This document shows positions 8,355 through 16,927 of a DNA stretch of 64,000 nucleotides, one piece after another. The stretch comes from Boudabousia marimammalium. GTDB lineage: Bacteria; Actinomycetota; Actinomycetes; Actinomycetales; Actinomycetaceae. Within the stretch, counting starts at the first letter, position 1. Every line of letters begins with the position of its first letter. The stretch is from contig NZ_MPDM01000005.1 of assembly GCF_001936115.1 (NCBI RefSeq), positions 124,001-188,000 of the forward strand. Reading direction: 5' to 3'. Under the pieces are notes generated by a model. The model had not been told where the DNA came from, did no database searches, and worked only from the letters and a program-made list of their open reading frames with translations. Both the position numbers and the translations under genes were made by a program.

Positions 8355-10376
8355 ATGCGGATATTAGTAGGCGCTTCTGTGGCGCTCAGCCTAGTGGCTG
8401 GCGCTTTTTCTTCGTTTAATCCGGTTGTGGGTAGTCCCGAGATAACGGCCTGGCCGGGCGTGAATGGCGCTCAAGTAGCCGCTGAAACTAGCGGCACAGA
8501 CGACTTGAACGGGATTGTGACGCGCAATGATGAGGATAGTCCCGCGGAAGAGCCAAGCGCTCAAACCTACCGGATGGATCTGGTGCCCACTATCCCCACC
8601 GCAGCGGAGGGGGTTGATAAGCATGGAATCCCCTTGCCCGGTGGCACAATCGAACCGGAAGCAGTTACTTTTCGTCGCGCTCTTACCACCGATATTACGG
8701 TGTTGGGACTGACGTGGAAAACCAGCCCCTCCGACGTGGTCGTCTACTATCGTTTCCTAGTTGATGGCAACTGGTTGCCGTGGAATCATCTCAACCATCA
8801 GAGTGAAGACCAAATTAGTGAAAGAGAAGGCGCGCGGTTCCTTGAGCGGGGAGGGACCGAAGTAGCGGCAATCACTAATGCCACCATGGTTGAAGCCAAA
8901 CTCATGGTCTCGCCGGGGCAAACTCTGCCGGAGGAACCAGAGATTACGATTGTCTCCAGTCAATCACCCGCTGGACAGGAGAACGAGGGAGAGGACAATC
9001 CTGATTTCCAAAATGGTCCCGCAATCGAAGCTGGTCATCACCTTAGGGATGCTAATCATGGTGAGGGTACGGGACATCGTGAAGCCGCCGACTATGTTGA
9101 GCACAGCGACTTAGTAAACGCGCCGATTCGCAGCACCTATTTTTCCGCGATTCCTCTGGTAGTAAAGAGCGCTAAGCAAAATCCGCGGCCGCGTCTGCGT
9201 CGGCCTGAAATTCTGTCACGGCAAGCTTGGGGTGCCGACCCGAAACTTCTGGATTGGAAAGTCGAATATGGCCATCCGAAAGCAATCATTGTGCACCATA
9301 CTGCGACTGGTGGAGATCATGCCACAAAAGCGCAGATTCCAGGGTTGATTAGGAATATCTATTACTTCCATGCCAAAGTTAGGGGCTGGGGGGATATTGG
9401 CTACAACGTAATCATTGACCGCTTTGGGCGAGCCTGGCAGGGACGCAACGGTAATGTACAGTTGAACCCAGTGGCCGCGCACGCTTGGGGTGTTAACAGC
9501 GTGACTTTCGGAATCTCAGTCCTGGGGTCTTATGAGAGTGCTGAGATTAGCCCCGCTGCGGAACAGAAACTAGCAGAAGTAGTGGCTTGGAAAGCTGATC
9601 AGATGGGTCTGAACCCGCTTGGCCAAGTAACTTTCACGGAGAAAGCTAAGGGCCACAAACCGCCTTTTACCGCCCCGGTTGTGGGAGGACACCGTGATGT
9701 TGGTTCCACTTCCTGCCCCGGGAATGCGCTTTACATGCAGCTGCAAAGAGTGCGCAATAAAGCCGCGCAATATATGGTGACTGGACCGCGCCTACCTTTC
9801 GTTGACGTGGATGACGATAATCTCTTCCTTAACGAAATTACTTGGATGAAAGCTCAGGGCCTGAGCACGGGATGGGAGGACGGCACTTATCGTCCGTGGA
9901 CTCCGGTGCAACGCGATGCTGTCATAACCTTCCTGCACCGCATGGTGAAGGGAACCACTGTGGAGGTTCCGACAGAAAATACTGTCGAAGAATTTGTGGA
10001 TGTTCCCCCTGGAACGGCCTTTTATAAGGAAATCAGCTGGGCGAAAGCTAACGGCATCAGTACCGGTTGGAGTGATGGCACTTTCCGTCCTACCGCAGCA
10101 ACGAACCGGGACGCCATGGCGGCCTTCCTCTACCGCATGTGTCACCAGTACCCGCAGGCATGTTCCCAAACGGCCCGAAATGCCACAGTGGACGGCCGCC
10201 CACAGTTCTTCAAGGATGTTCCCCCGAGCCATCCTTTCTACGAGCAGATTCAATGGATGGGGTACTCGGGTCTATCCACTGGCTGGAATACGCCTCAAGG
10301 TAGGGAATACCGGCCTTGGAAGGCGACGAATCGGGACGCCATGGCGGCCTTCTTGAAGAGAATGAGCGTGCAGTAG
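8355..10376 (+). CDS. Secreted N-acetylmuramoyl-L-alanine amidase with three S-layer-homology-like repeats
   Basis: A 673-residue exported peptidoglycan hydrolase. A signal peptide (hydrophobic LVGASVALSLVAGAFSS) is followed by a long low-complexity region. The amidase_2/PGRP domain spans about residues 300-480: AIIVHHTAT, FHAKVRGWGDIGYNVIIDR and GGHRDVGSTSCPGN give the two zinc histidines and the cysteine ligand. Three C-terminal repeats of about 55 residues follow, each with F-x-DV, a GLSTGW or GISTGW core, and RDA(V/M)xxFLxRM. These look like SLH domains, which bind pyruvylated wall polymers. The gene is divergent from menE with an 81-bp gap and probably acts in cell-wall remodelling. Confidence 0.9.
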   Translation: MRILVGASVALSLVAGAFSSFNPVVGSPEITAWPGVNGAQVAAETSGTDDLNGIVTRNDEDSPAEEPSAQTYRMDLVPTIPTAAEGVDKHGIPLPGGTIEPEAVTFRRALTTDITVLGLTWKTSPSDVVVYYRFLVDGNWLPWNHLNHQSEDQISEREGARFLERGGTEVAAITNATMVEAKLMVSPGQTLPEEPEITIVSSQSPAGQENEGEDNPDFQNGPAIEAGHHLRDANHGEGTGHREAADYVEHSDLVNAPIRSTYFSAIPLVVKSAKQNPRPRLRRPEILSRQAWGADPKLLDWKVEYGHPKAIIVHHTATGGDHATKAQIPGLIRNIYYFHAKVRGWGDIGYNVIIDRFGRAWQGRNGNVQLNPVAAHAWGVNSVTFGISVLGSYESAEISPAAEQKLAEVVAWKADQMGLNPLGQVTFTEKAKGHKPPFTAPVVGGHRDVGSTSCPGNALYMQLQRVRNKAAQYMVTGPRLPFVDVDDDNLFLNEITWMKAQGLSTGWEDGTYRPWTPVQRDAVITFLHRMVKGTTVEVPTENTVEEFVDVPPGTAFYKEISWAKANGISTGWSDGTFRPTAATNRDAMAAFLYRMCHQYPQACSQTARNATVDGRPQFFKDVPPSHPFYEQIQWMGYSGLSTGWNTPQGREYRPWKATNRDAMAAFLKRMSVQ

Positions 10377-10402
10377 TCGAACGGTAACCTACCTAAACAG
10401 GA

Positions 10403-11389
10403 CTAGAAGTAGTAAGGGTAGGGAGTCCAGTCGGGTTCGCGCCGCTCCAAGAAAGCGTCCCGGCCCTCCACCGCCTCATCGGTCATATAGGCTAAACGGG
10501 TGGCCTCACCGGCGAAAACCTGCTGCCCAGCTAAACCATCATCAGCCAGGTTGAAAGCGAACTTCAACATGCGGATCGCCTGCGGGGATTTCGTCGCAAT
10601 AATCCGCGCGTATTCGAGGGCGGTTTCTTCCAGCTTCTCATGCGGGACAGCCTCATTGACGGCCCCCCATTGTTCGGCCTGCTCAGCCGTGTAGGGGCGG
10701 GCTAGGAAGAAGATTTCTCGTGCCCGGCGGTCGCCCACCTGACGGGCCAGTAGCGCGGAACCGTAGCCGGCGTCGAAAGAGCCCACATTCGCGTCCGTCT
10801 GCATGAAACGGGCGTGCTCACGTGAAGCAAGGGAAAGATCACAAACCACATTCAAACTGTGCCCGCCACCGGCCGCCCAACCGTTCACCGCGGCAATCAC
10901 AACCTTCGGCATGGTGCGAATCAGGCGCTGCACCTCCAGAATGTGGAGCCGACCCGCCCGGGCCTTATCGACCTGTGCTTGGCGCGTTGCCGCATCCACA
11001 TTGGCACTAAAATCTGCGCCTTCAGTTTCATACTGGTAGCCGGATCGCCCACGAATCCGCTGATCCCCGCCAGAGCAGAAACCGTAGCCGCCATCCTTCG
11101 GGGAAGGCCCATTACCGGTCAAAATTACGGCCGCTACATCGCCGCTCATCCGGGCGTGATCTAGCACCCGATACAGCTCATCCACGGTGGCGGGCCGGAA
11201 GGCGTTACGCACATCCGGGCGGTCAATCGCCACCCGCACGACCGGCAGTAAGGCGCCCGCCGGGCGCCCATCCTCGTCCCCGCGACTAATGCCACGATGA
11301 TAGGTGACCTCCTGCAAGTCAGCGAAGCCGGGGATTTCCCGCCAGCGGGCCGGGTCGAAAGTATCAGAAACGAAAGGTAGAACACTCAT
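10403..11389 (-). CDS. menB: 1,4-dihydroxy-2-naphthoyl-CoA synthase MenB
   Basis: A 328-residue crotonase-fold enzyme that closes the second ring of the naphthoquinone. It has the oxyanion-hole segments GYGFCSGGDQRIRG and VNGWAAGGGHSLNVVCDLS and the MenB-type DANVGSFDAGYGSALL stretch, and it ends with the family-typical aromatic tail PYPYYF. The product feeds the thioesterase step, whose gene is not in the window, and then MenA. It is transcribed away from the DUF2797-menC-menD operon, whose first start is 66 bp from its own. Confidence 0.96.
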   Translation of the reverse strand: MSVLPFVSDTFDPARWREIPGFADLQEVTYHRGISRGDEDGRPAGALLPVVRVAIDRPDVRNAFRPATVDELYRVLDHARMSGDVAAVILTGNGPSPKDGGYGFCSGGDQRIRGRSGYQYETEGADFSANVDAATRQAQVDKARAGRLHILEVQRLIRTMPKVVIAAVNGWAAGGGHSLNVVCDLSLASREHARFMQTDANVGSFDAGYGSALLARQVGDRRAREIFFLARPYTAEQAEQWGAVNEAVPHEKLEETALEYARIIATKSPQAIRMLKFAFNLADDGLAGQQVFAGEATRLAYMTDEAVEGRDAFLERREPDWTPYPYYF

Positions 11390-11455
11390 GCGTCCAGTTT
11401 AGCGACTTCACACCCCTCACGGGTAGATGCGGAATGGACGCGGTAGGCTAGAGGC

Positions 11456-12433
11456 ATGCGAATTCTGGTCACCAACTTCAAAGCTGCCGAAACAGACACA
11501 GTCCTCACTGCGCAAACCCTAGCGGAGGCCGAGGGGGAGGGATCGCTGGCTACTGGAGCGACCGTGATCAAACCCAGTGACGCCCTGCACTACCGCGCCG
11601 ACGGGCAGCGCCACTGCATCGGCTACTGGCAGCTCAAAGCCGAGGGCGGTTTCACCGAAGTGCCCTGCCCGTGGGGTAACCGAATCAAAAAAGGCACCCA
11701 ATGCTACCGGTGCGGGCGGGCGGACGAGTCCTGGCAGATTCACAACACTACCCGCGAACAAGCCTCCCCGACTTTGACTTCTTACCTAGATCGGCCCCAT
11801 TTCCTGTATGTTGCAGTGTTCGCTGATGGCTCCCTCAAAGTGGGAACGTCACGGTCAGCGCGTAAGCTCTCCCGTTGGATTGAGCAAGGCGCCGTGATGA
11901 CCGTACGCCTTGGCGAATATGCGGACGGCTGGGAAGTGCGTGAAGCAGAAAATCTGGCCAGTAAGCAGGGAGGGATTAAACAGGCTGTGCGAACTGTCAC
12001 CAAAGCTAAAGGCTTCCTTTCCGATGTGACTGTGGGACAGCTGGCCGGGGAGCTGGCCGATACGGCGACGGAGATTGCTGGCCTGCTGGATGCTTACGGC
12101 TTGCGCGGTGAAGCAGTCGGGAATGAGCTGGGCTCCCTCGGTGCGTCCCTGCCGGAAGCGCTGGCGGGTCTCGCTGACATGGACCCGTGGGTGAACCCGG
12201 TCGCGATTAAACATTTAGGGGAGCCGCTTCCCGCCTACCCGCATGAGTTGACTACTGGTGAACACAATCTTGAACTGGTGGACCTGGTGGGGACTACCGC
12301 CTTCGTGCGGATTAATGAGCCGCCGGAAGGGGCCTTCGACTTGGCGGCGCTCTCCGGGGAAGAGAGCGAGCAACTCTATGTTGCGAATTTTGCCCAGCTG
12401 AAGGCTTTTGAACTGGAGCAGATAGACGCATGA
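11456..12433 (+). CDS. DUF2797 domain-containing protein
   Basis: A 325-residue protein of the DUF2797 family, function unknown. A cysteine-rich region near residues 61-90 (CIGYW, then CPWG, then CYRCGRADE) looks like a metal-binding knuckle. A segment beginning LYVAVFADGSLKVGTSR, with RWIEQGA following, resembles the core of a GIY-YIG nuclease fold, though a catalytic role is not demonstrated. The stop overlaps the menC start by 4 nt (ATGA), so it is the first gene of a DUF2797-menC-menD operon. The same neighbourhood occurs in relatives, but no menaquinone role is known. Confidence 0.82.
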   Translation: MRILVTNFKAAETDTVLTAQTLAEAEGEGSLATGATVIKPSDALHYRADGQRHCIGYWQLKAEGGFTEVPCPWGNRIKKGTQCYRCGRADESWQIHNTTREQASPTLTSYLDRPHFLYVAVFADGSLKVGTSRSARKLSRWIEQGAVMTVRLGEYADGWEVREAENLASKQGGIKQAVRTVTKAKGFLSDVTVGQLAGELADTATEIAGLLDAYGLRGEAVGNELGSLGASLPEALAGLADMDPWVNPVAIKHLGEPLPAYPHELTTGEHNLELVDLVGTTAFVRINEPPEGAFDLAALSGEESEQLYVANFAQLKAFELEQIDA

Positions 12434-13461
12434 GCGGCAAACTGATCATGCGGGAGTTCACTGCGGCGCAGATCCCCACCGTCTTACAAGAGGCAGGGAT
12501 TGACCGAGTGGTGGCCTGGTCCACGCCCATGCGGATGCGTTTTCGGCGCATCACTGAACGTGAGGGCTTGCTCTTGCATGGCCGTGCCGGCTGGGGTGAG
12601 GTCAGCCCCTTCTGGGATTACGGGCCGAAGGAGTCCGCCACCTGGCTCCGCGCCGGAATCGAGCTGGCCACCGCTACTCTACCCGCCCCGCTACGCACTG
12701 AAATTCCAGTGAATGTGACCGTGCCGGTCTGTGCGCCGCAAGTCGCCTATGAGCGGGTCAAAAACAGCGGCTGCCACACCGCCAAAGTTAAGGTCGCAGA
12801 CCCGAATTCTGGGCTGGCCGCTGATTGTGCCCGACTGGAGGCCGTGCGAGACGCCCTCGGCCCCGGTGGGAAGATTCGCGTGGACGCGAACCAAGCTTGG
12901 GACGAGGACGCGGCGGTTTCAGCCATCGCGCAGTTGGATGCGGTAGCCGGTGGCCTAGAGTACGTGGAACAGCCCTGTGAAACGGTAGAGGAACTAGCGG
13001 CGGTGCGACGCCGGGTGCAGGTGCCGATAGCGGCAGATGAGTCGGTGCGTCGCGCCAGTGACCCGCTGCGCGTCGCCCGCGCTGAAGCCGCCGACGTGAT
13101 GATTGTGAAAATGCAGCCCTTGGGTGGGGTGCGGGCGGCCGCCCAGATTTGTGAGCAGCTCGGCCTCCCGGCGGTGGTGTCTTCGGCTCTGGATTCTGGT
13201 GTCGGAATTTGGGGCGGCGCTGCACTGGCCGCCACTTTGCCGGATTTGCCTTACGCCTGCGGCCTAGCGACTGGGGATTTACTCGCTGGTAATCCAGCCA
13301 TGAAGGTTACACACCGGCCCGGTTTCGTCTCCTTAGAGCGGCCCGGCCTGGATGAGGCGACGTTACTGGACAGTCAAGGAAACGGAAATGCAGAAGTGTC
13401 CGGGCAGCTGCTTTCCCGTTGGGAGGAAAGACTCCGACTGATGACGCAGCAGATGGGATAA
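12430..13461 (+). CDS. menC: o-Succinylbenzoate synthase MenC
   Basis: A 343-residue enolase-superfamily enzyme that dehydrates SHCHC to o-succinylbenzoate. The catalytic pattern is complete: the KxK pair in TAKVKVADP, metal ligands in RVDANQAWDED, YVEQPCE and ADESVRR, and the second-half lysine in VMIVKMQPLGG. It overlaps the DUF2797 gene by 4 nt and ends in a TAATG junction with menD, which suggests coupled translation. Confidence 0.95.
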   Translation: MSGKLIMREFTAAQIPTVLQEAGIDRVVAWSTPMRMRFRRITEREGLLLHGRAGWGEVSPFWDYGPKESATWLRAGIELATATLPAPLRTEIPVNVTVPVCAPQVAYERVKNSGCHTAKVKVADPNSGLAADCARLEAVRDALGPGGKIRVDANQAWDEDAAVSAIAQLDAVAGGLEYVEQPCETVEELAAVRRRVQVPIAADESVRRASDPLRVARAEAADVMIVKMQPLGGVRAAAQICEQLGLPAVVSSALDSGVGIWGGAALAATLPDLPYACGLATGDLLAGNPAMKVTHRPGFVSLERPGLDEATLLDSQGNGNAEVSGQLLSRWEERLRLMTQQMG

Positions 13462-15173
13462 TGGAAATCATGAGCCTACAGGAATCAGAATCTGCAGCCA
13501 CGAATTTGGCACGCGCCACGGTTACCGCTTTAGTCCGTTACGGGGTGAAAGAAGTCGTGGTCTGTCCCGGTTCGCGGTCAGCCCCGCTGGTTTATGCGCT
13601 GGCTACTGCGGAGGATGCCGGGTGGCTTCGCACGCATATTTGTTTGGATGAACGGTCGGCGGGATTCTACGCCCTCGGACTGTCTCTTTCGGATGAGGAT
13701 CGCTCAGCCCCGGTCTCAATCGTGATGACTTCTGGGACTGCGGTCGCGAATGTGCATCCTGCGGTTTTGGAAGCCACTCATGCTGGGGTGCCGCTCTTGG
13801 TACTGTCTGCGGATCGGCCGCATGAACTGCGGGGAACGGGGGCGAACCAGACCACCGAGCAGGTCGGAATTTTTGGTGCCGCCCCGGTCTTTGCTTTTGA
13901 TGTTCCTGCCGGTTATGATCCGGCACGAATGGATGCTTTGCTCCGTCGCGCAGTGTGTTCTGCCTGCGGGATGTTCTCTGGGGTCGAGGGAGTGTCCCAT
14001 TTGAATCTATGCTTTGCTGACCCGTTGGTGCCGCAACAGCAGTGGCGGCCGGGTCAGAAACCTGAGGTCGTGCACATCTCGCGGCGTTCCTTGCAAGCCA
14101 CCCCTGAAGGCGGATCTTTAGCTGAATCTCCCGTGACTGGGATTGATTGGGATGAGGACCAGACTGTTATCGTAGCGGGTGCCGGTGCGGGCCCGGAAAG
14201 CCGCATGATTGCGGCATTGACCGGTTGGCCGCTGCTGGCCGAGCCTAGTTCCTTAGCGCGCGGGAGTCTCACCCATGCCGGTGACGCTACGGTGACGCTG
14301 CGTGACTATCAGCAGGCTTTGGGTTTGCGGGAGCCCTCTGAACTGGCGCGGCAGGTGAAGCAGATTATTCAGTTGGGGCGGCCTACTTTGTCTCGCCCGG
14401 TGAGTCGTTTGTTGGCTTTCGAGCAGGCCCGCCTAGTGGTGCTTTCCCCGGGCGGGCAGTGGGCTGATCAGGCGGGCAGGGCCGCGGCGGTGCTTTGCCC
14501 GGTCGATGCGGCGGAAGCGGCGCGCCAGTGGTCGCAGCGCCATAGCCTGTCTGAGTTGTCCGGCCGCGGTGAATGGTTGGAGCGCTGGCAGGTAGCCAGT
14601 CGTCCTGACTTCCCAGCGGTTTCTCCGCAGCATTTGGCGGCACGTTTGTGGGCGGAGTCGAAGCAGGCTGATTTGAATCTGATGATTGGAGCTTCCTCGA
14701 TTATCCGCTACTTTGATCGCGCTGCGGATGCGATCTTGGTGGATTCTGATGGGCCGCTGCAGGTTTTCTCTAATCGCGGTTTAGCGGGCATTGACGGCAC
14801 CTTGGCGACAGCCCGCGGGGTGCGTCGCGGCACGAACCGTCCCACCCGCGTGGTCTTGGGGGATTTGACTTTCTTGCATGATGCCATGTCTTTGCTACCT
14901 TCTTTGGGGGTCGAGGATGTCTTGGCTTTACCCGGCCTGCAGGTGATCGTGCTTAATGATGGCGGGGGTAGTATTTTTGCTGGCCTTGAGCACGCGGCAG
15001 CCCCGCAGGCGCTTTTTGATCGTTTCTTTAGGACTGAGCAGCACCTAGATTTCGCTGCTTTCGCGCAGTCTGTGGGGGCAAAATATCGGGAGTTTTCTTT
15101 GGCGGAAGCCTGCGAATCAGCCGATTTTGCTCCGGCGGAGGGCTTGGAAATCATTAATGTGGCACTCAAGTGA
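13461..15173 (+). CDS. menD: 2-succinyl-5-enolpyruvyl-6-hydroxy-3-cyclohexene-1-carboxylate synthase MenD
   Basis: A thiamine-diphosphate enzyme of 570 residues from the ATG at 13461. It condenses isochorismate with 2-oxoglutarate. Family motifs are VVVCPGSRSAPLVYAL, TSGTAVANVHPAVLEA and LSADRPHELRGTGANQTT. The ThDP-binding region is GDLTFLHDAMSL, followed by VLNDGGGSIF. The reading frame stays open back to 13419 inside menC, but the TAATG overlap at 13459-13463 favours 13461; a second ATG lies at 13470. It acts directly after MenF, encoded further downstream on the opposite strand. Confidence 0.94.
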   Translation: MEIMSLQESESAATNLARATVTALVRYGVKEVVVCPGSRSAPLVYALATAEDAGWLRTHICLDERSAGFYALGLSLSDEDRSAPVSIVMTSGTAVANVHPAVLEATHAGVPLLVLSADRPHELRGTGANQTTEQVGIFGAAPVFAFDVPAGYDPARMDALLRRAVCSACGMFSGVEGVSHLNLCFADPLVPQQQWRPGQKPEVVHISRRSLQATPEGGSLAESPVTGIDWDEDQTVIVAGAGAGPESRMIAALTGWPLLAEPSSLARGSLTHAGDATVTLRDYQQALGLREPSELARQVKQIIQLGRPTLSRPVSRLLAFEQARLVVLSPGGQWADQAGRAAAVLCPVDAAEAARQWSQRHSLSELSGRGEWLERWQVASRPDFPAVSPQHLAARLWAESKQADLNLMIGASSIIRYFDRAADAILVDSDGPLQVFSNRGLAGIDGTLATARGVRRGTNRPTRVVLGDLTFLHDAMSLLPSLGVEDVLALPGLQVIVLNDGGGSIFAGLEHAAAPQALFDRFFRTEQHLDFAAFAQSVGAKYREFSLAEACESADFAPAEGLEIINVALK

Positions 15174-15203
15174 TGAAGATTACAGCAGCCGCAGTAGCTG
15201 AAA

Positions 15204-15251
15204 TGTAACAATCATGTAACACTGATAAGCGAAAAGTCACAAAACTGTAAC
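15204..15251 (+). promoter_or_regulatory. GTAAC direct repeats upstream of htrA (possible MtrA-type site)
   Basis: TGTAAC occurs three times upstream of the HtrA gene: 15204-15209, 15215-15220 and 15246-15251. The first two are 11 bp apart, one helical turn. Tandem GTAAC-type repeats are the kind of site bound by OmpR-family regulators such as actinobacterial MtrA, which controls cell-wall and envelope genes. No binding is shown and the promoter boxes are not clear. Confidence 0.4.
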
Positions 15252-15283
15252 TAACGATTAGTAGGGTTTGGAGAAAGAAAGTC

Positions 15284-16927
15284 ATGAACGAAGAGAACTT
15301 GCCGTTCAACCCCTATGCCCCAATGGGTGATAATGCAGATAACTCTGGTACGGCCCCCAACGGTGAAAATACTTCTGCTTCACAGCTAGAAAACCAGGCG
15401 GCTACCCTCCGGCGCCACTACACTGGCCCGACCCGATCCAGTCTGTTTGGTGACGGACCTAGCGCTACTGCGGTTCCCGCAGAACGCTCTGAACCTGTCG
15501 CCCAGGTAGAGAGTGAAGAAGAACCGCTACAGATGCCTGGTTTTAAACCGGTATTTTCGCAGGCTCCCGCGACCTCCGGTGAGGTACCTGCAACGGCGGG
15601 GCCACAGCAGTACTCTCCGCAGACGGGACAACAAGCTGCCCAGCCGGCCGGACAGCACCCCGAATCCGCCTTCGCCCCACAACCTAGTTACGGTCCAGCG
15701 AACCCAAAGCTGGTAGCAGAAGGAGATAATCTTTATTCACCGCCTGCCCCCCACTATCAGCAAAGCACACCGGTAATGACGGCTTCGCGTCACCGCGGAC
15801 CTAGCTGGGGTGGCGTTGTTGCAATCTCCTTCTTAGTTGCCATCGTGACCATGGCGTTCACCCTGGGTGGGCTCTGGTCGGTGAACCTGCTGGGCAATGG
15901 TCCGCGCGTGGTCAATACCCCGCCCGCCGCAACCACTGCAGAAGTTGCACCCGTGGTGGATTCTCAGGCCGCGACCGCTGACTGGAAAGCAGTTAATGAA
16001 GCGGTGGGACGCTCCGTAGTGCTAATCCAAGCAGTCTCTGGTAGCGGCGAGGGAGGCACCGGATCAGGCGTCATTATCGACGATCAAGCACACATTTTGA
16101 CTAACTATCACGTGGTGGCCCGCTCCAGCGCCGCCGAAGGTGGAAAGCTTTTGGTGACACTGGAAGATTCCCGTATCTACCAAGCCAAACTGGTGGGCGT
16201 GGATGTGACTACTGATCTAGCGGTAATCCAGCTGGTTGATGCCCCGAAGGATTTGACGATCGCCCGTCTAGGTAGCTCCAGTAATCTGGAAGTTGGTCAG
16301 CAGGTCGCAGCGATTGGTGCTCCGCTAGGTCTGAAATCAACTATGACTACGGGCATTATTTCCGCACTGGAGCGTCCTACTGTGGTTTCAGATAAGCAGA
16401 TTTTTAACCAAGCTGGCGGCGCGGTTTTCACCAATGCAATCCAGGTGGATGCCTCCATTAACCCCGGTAACTCGGGTGGCCCGCTCTTCGATGCGCAGGG
16501 CCGAGTAATCGGAATTAACTCATCAATCATGTCGATTTCTTCATCCGACCAGCAGCAGGCCGGTTCCATTGGTTTGGGTTTTGCCATTCCGATTGACCTA
16601 GCTAAGCGCGTGAGTGCCGAACTCATCAGTAAGGGGGAGGTCAAGCATGCGCTTATCGGGGTAAAGGTGAAAGCCGGATATGCGCAGGTGGGTGATGCCC
16701 GTCTAACTGGTGCAGTAGTCAGCGAGGTTGAACCCACCTCTAAGTTCTTGGCCGCTGGCCTGCGAGCTGGCGATGTCATCCTCTCCATTGATGGGAAACC
16801 GGTCGTGGATTCCTCCAACCTGATCGGTCACGTCCGCTACTACGCTCCTGGTGACACGGCCACTTTGCAGGTGGCTCGTGATGGTAAGCGCCTTGAGATT
16901 CAAGGAGAGCTACTCGGGGCAGAGTAG
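15284..16927 (+). CDS. HtrA/DegP-type serine protease with PDZ domain, membrane anchored
   Basis: A 547-residue envelope quality-control protease. About 175 residues of cytoplasmic, proline- and glutamine-rich sequence precede one membrane helix (residues 177-203, VVAISFLVAIVTMAFTLGGL). A trypsin-like domain follows, with catalytic triad His276 (TNYHVV), Asp311 (TTDLAVIQL) and Ser397 (GNSGGPLF). A PDZ domain occupies about residues 450-540 (LRAGDVILSIDGKPV). The architecture matches actinobacterial HtrA/PepD proteins, which sense misfolded wall proteins. It has its own upstream region with GTAAC repeats and stands apart from the men genes around it. Confidence 0.93.
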   Translation: MNEENLPFNPYAPMGDNADNSGTAPNGENTSASQLENQAATLRRHYTGPTRSSLFGDGPSATAVPAERSEPVAQVESEEEPLQMPGFKPVFSQAPATSGEVPATAGPQQYSPQTGQQAAQPAGQHPESAFAPQPSYGPANPKLVAEGDNLYSPPAPHYQQSTPVMTASRHRGPSWGGVVAISFLVAIVTMAFTLGGLWSVNLLGNGPRVVNTPPAATTAEVAPVVDSQAATADWKAVNEAVGRSVVLIQAVSGSGEGGTGSGVIIDDQAHILTNYHVVARSSAAEGGKLLVTLEDSRIYQAKLVGVDVTTDLAVIQLVDAPKDLTIARLGSSSNLEVGQQVAAIGAPLGLKSTMTTGIISALERPTVVSDKQIFNQAGGAVFTNAIQVDASINPGNSGGPLFDAQGRVIGINSSIMSISSSDQQQAGSIGLGFAIPIDLAKRVSAELISKGEVKHALIGVKVKAGYAQVGDARLTGAVVSEVEPTSKFLAAGLRAGDVILSIDGKPVVDSSNLIGHVRYYAPGDTATLQVARDGKRLEIQGELLGAE

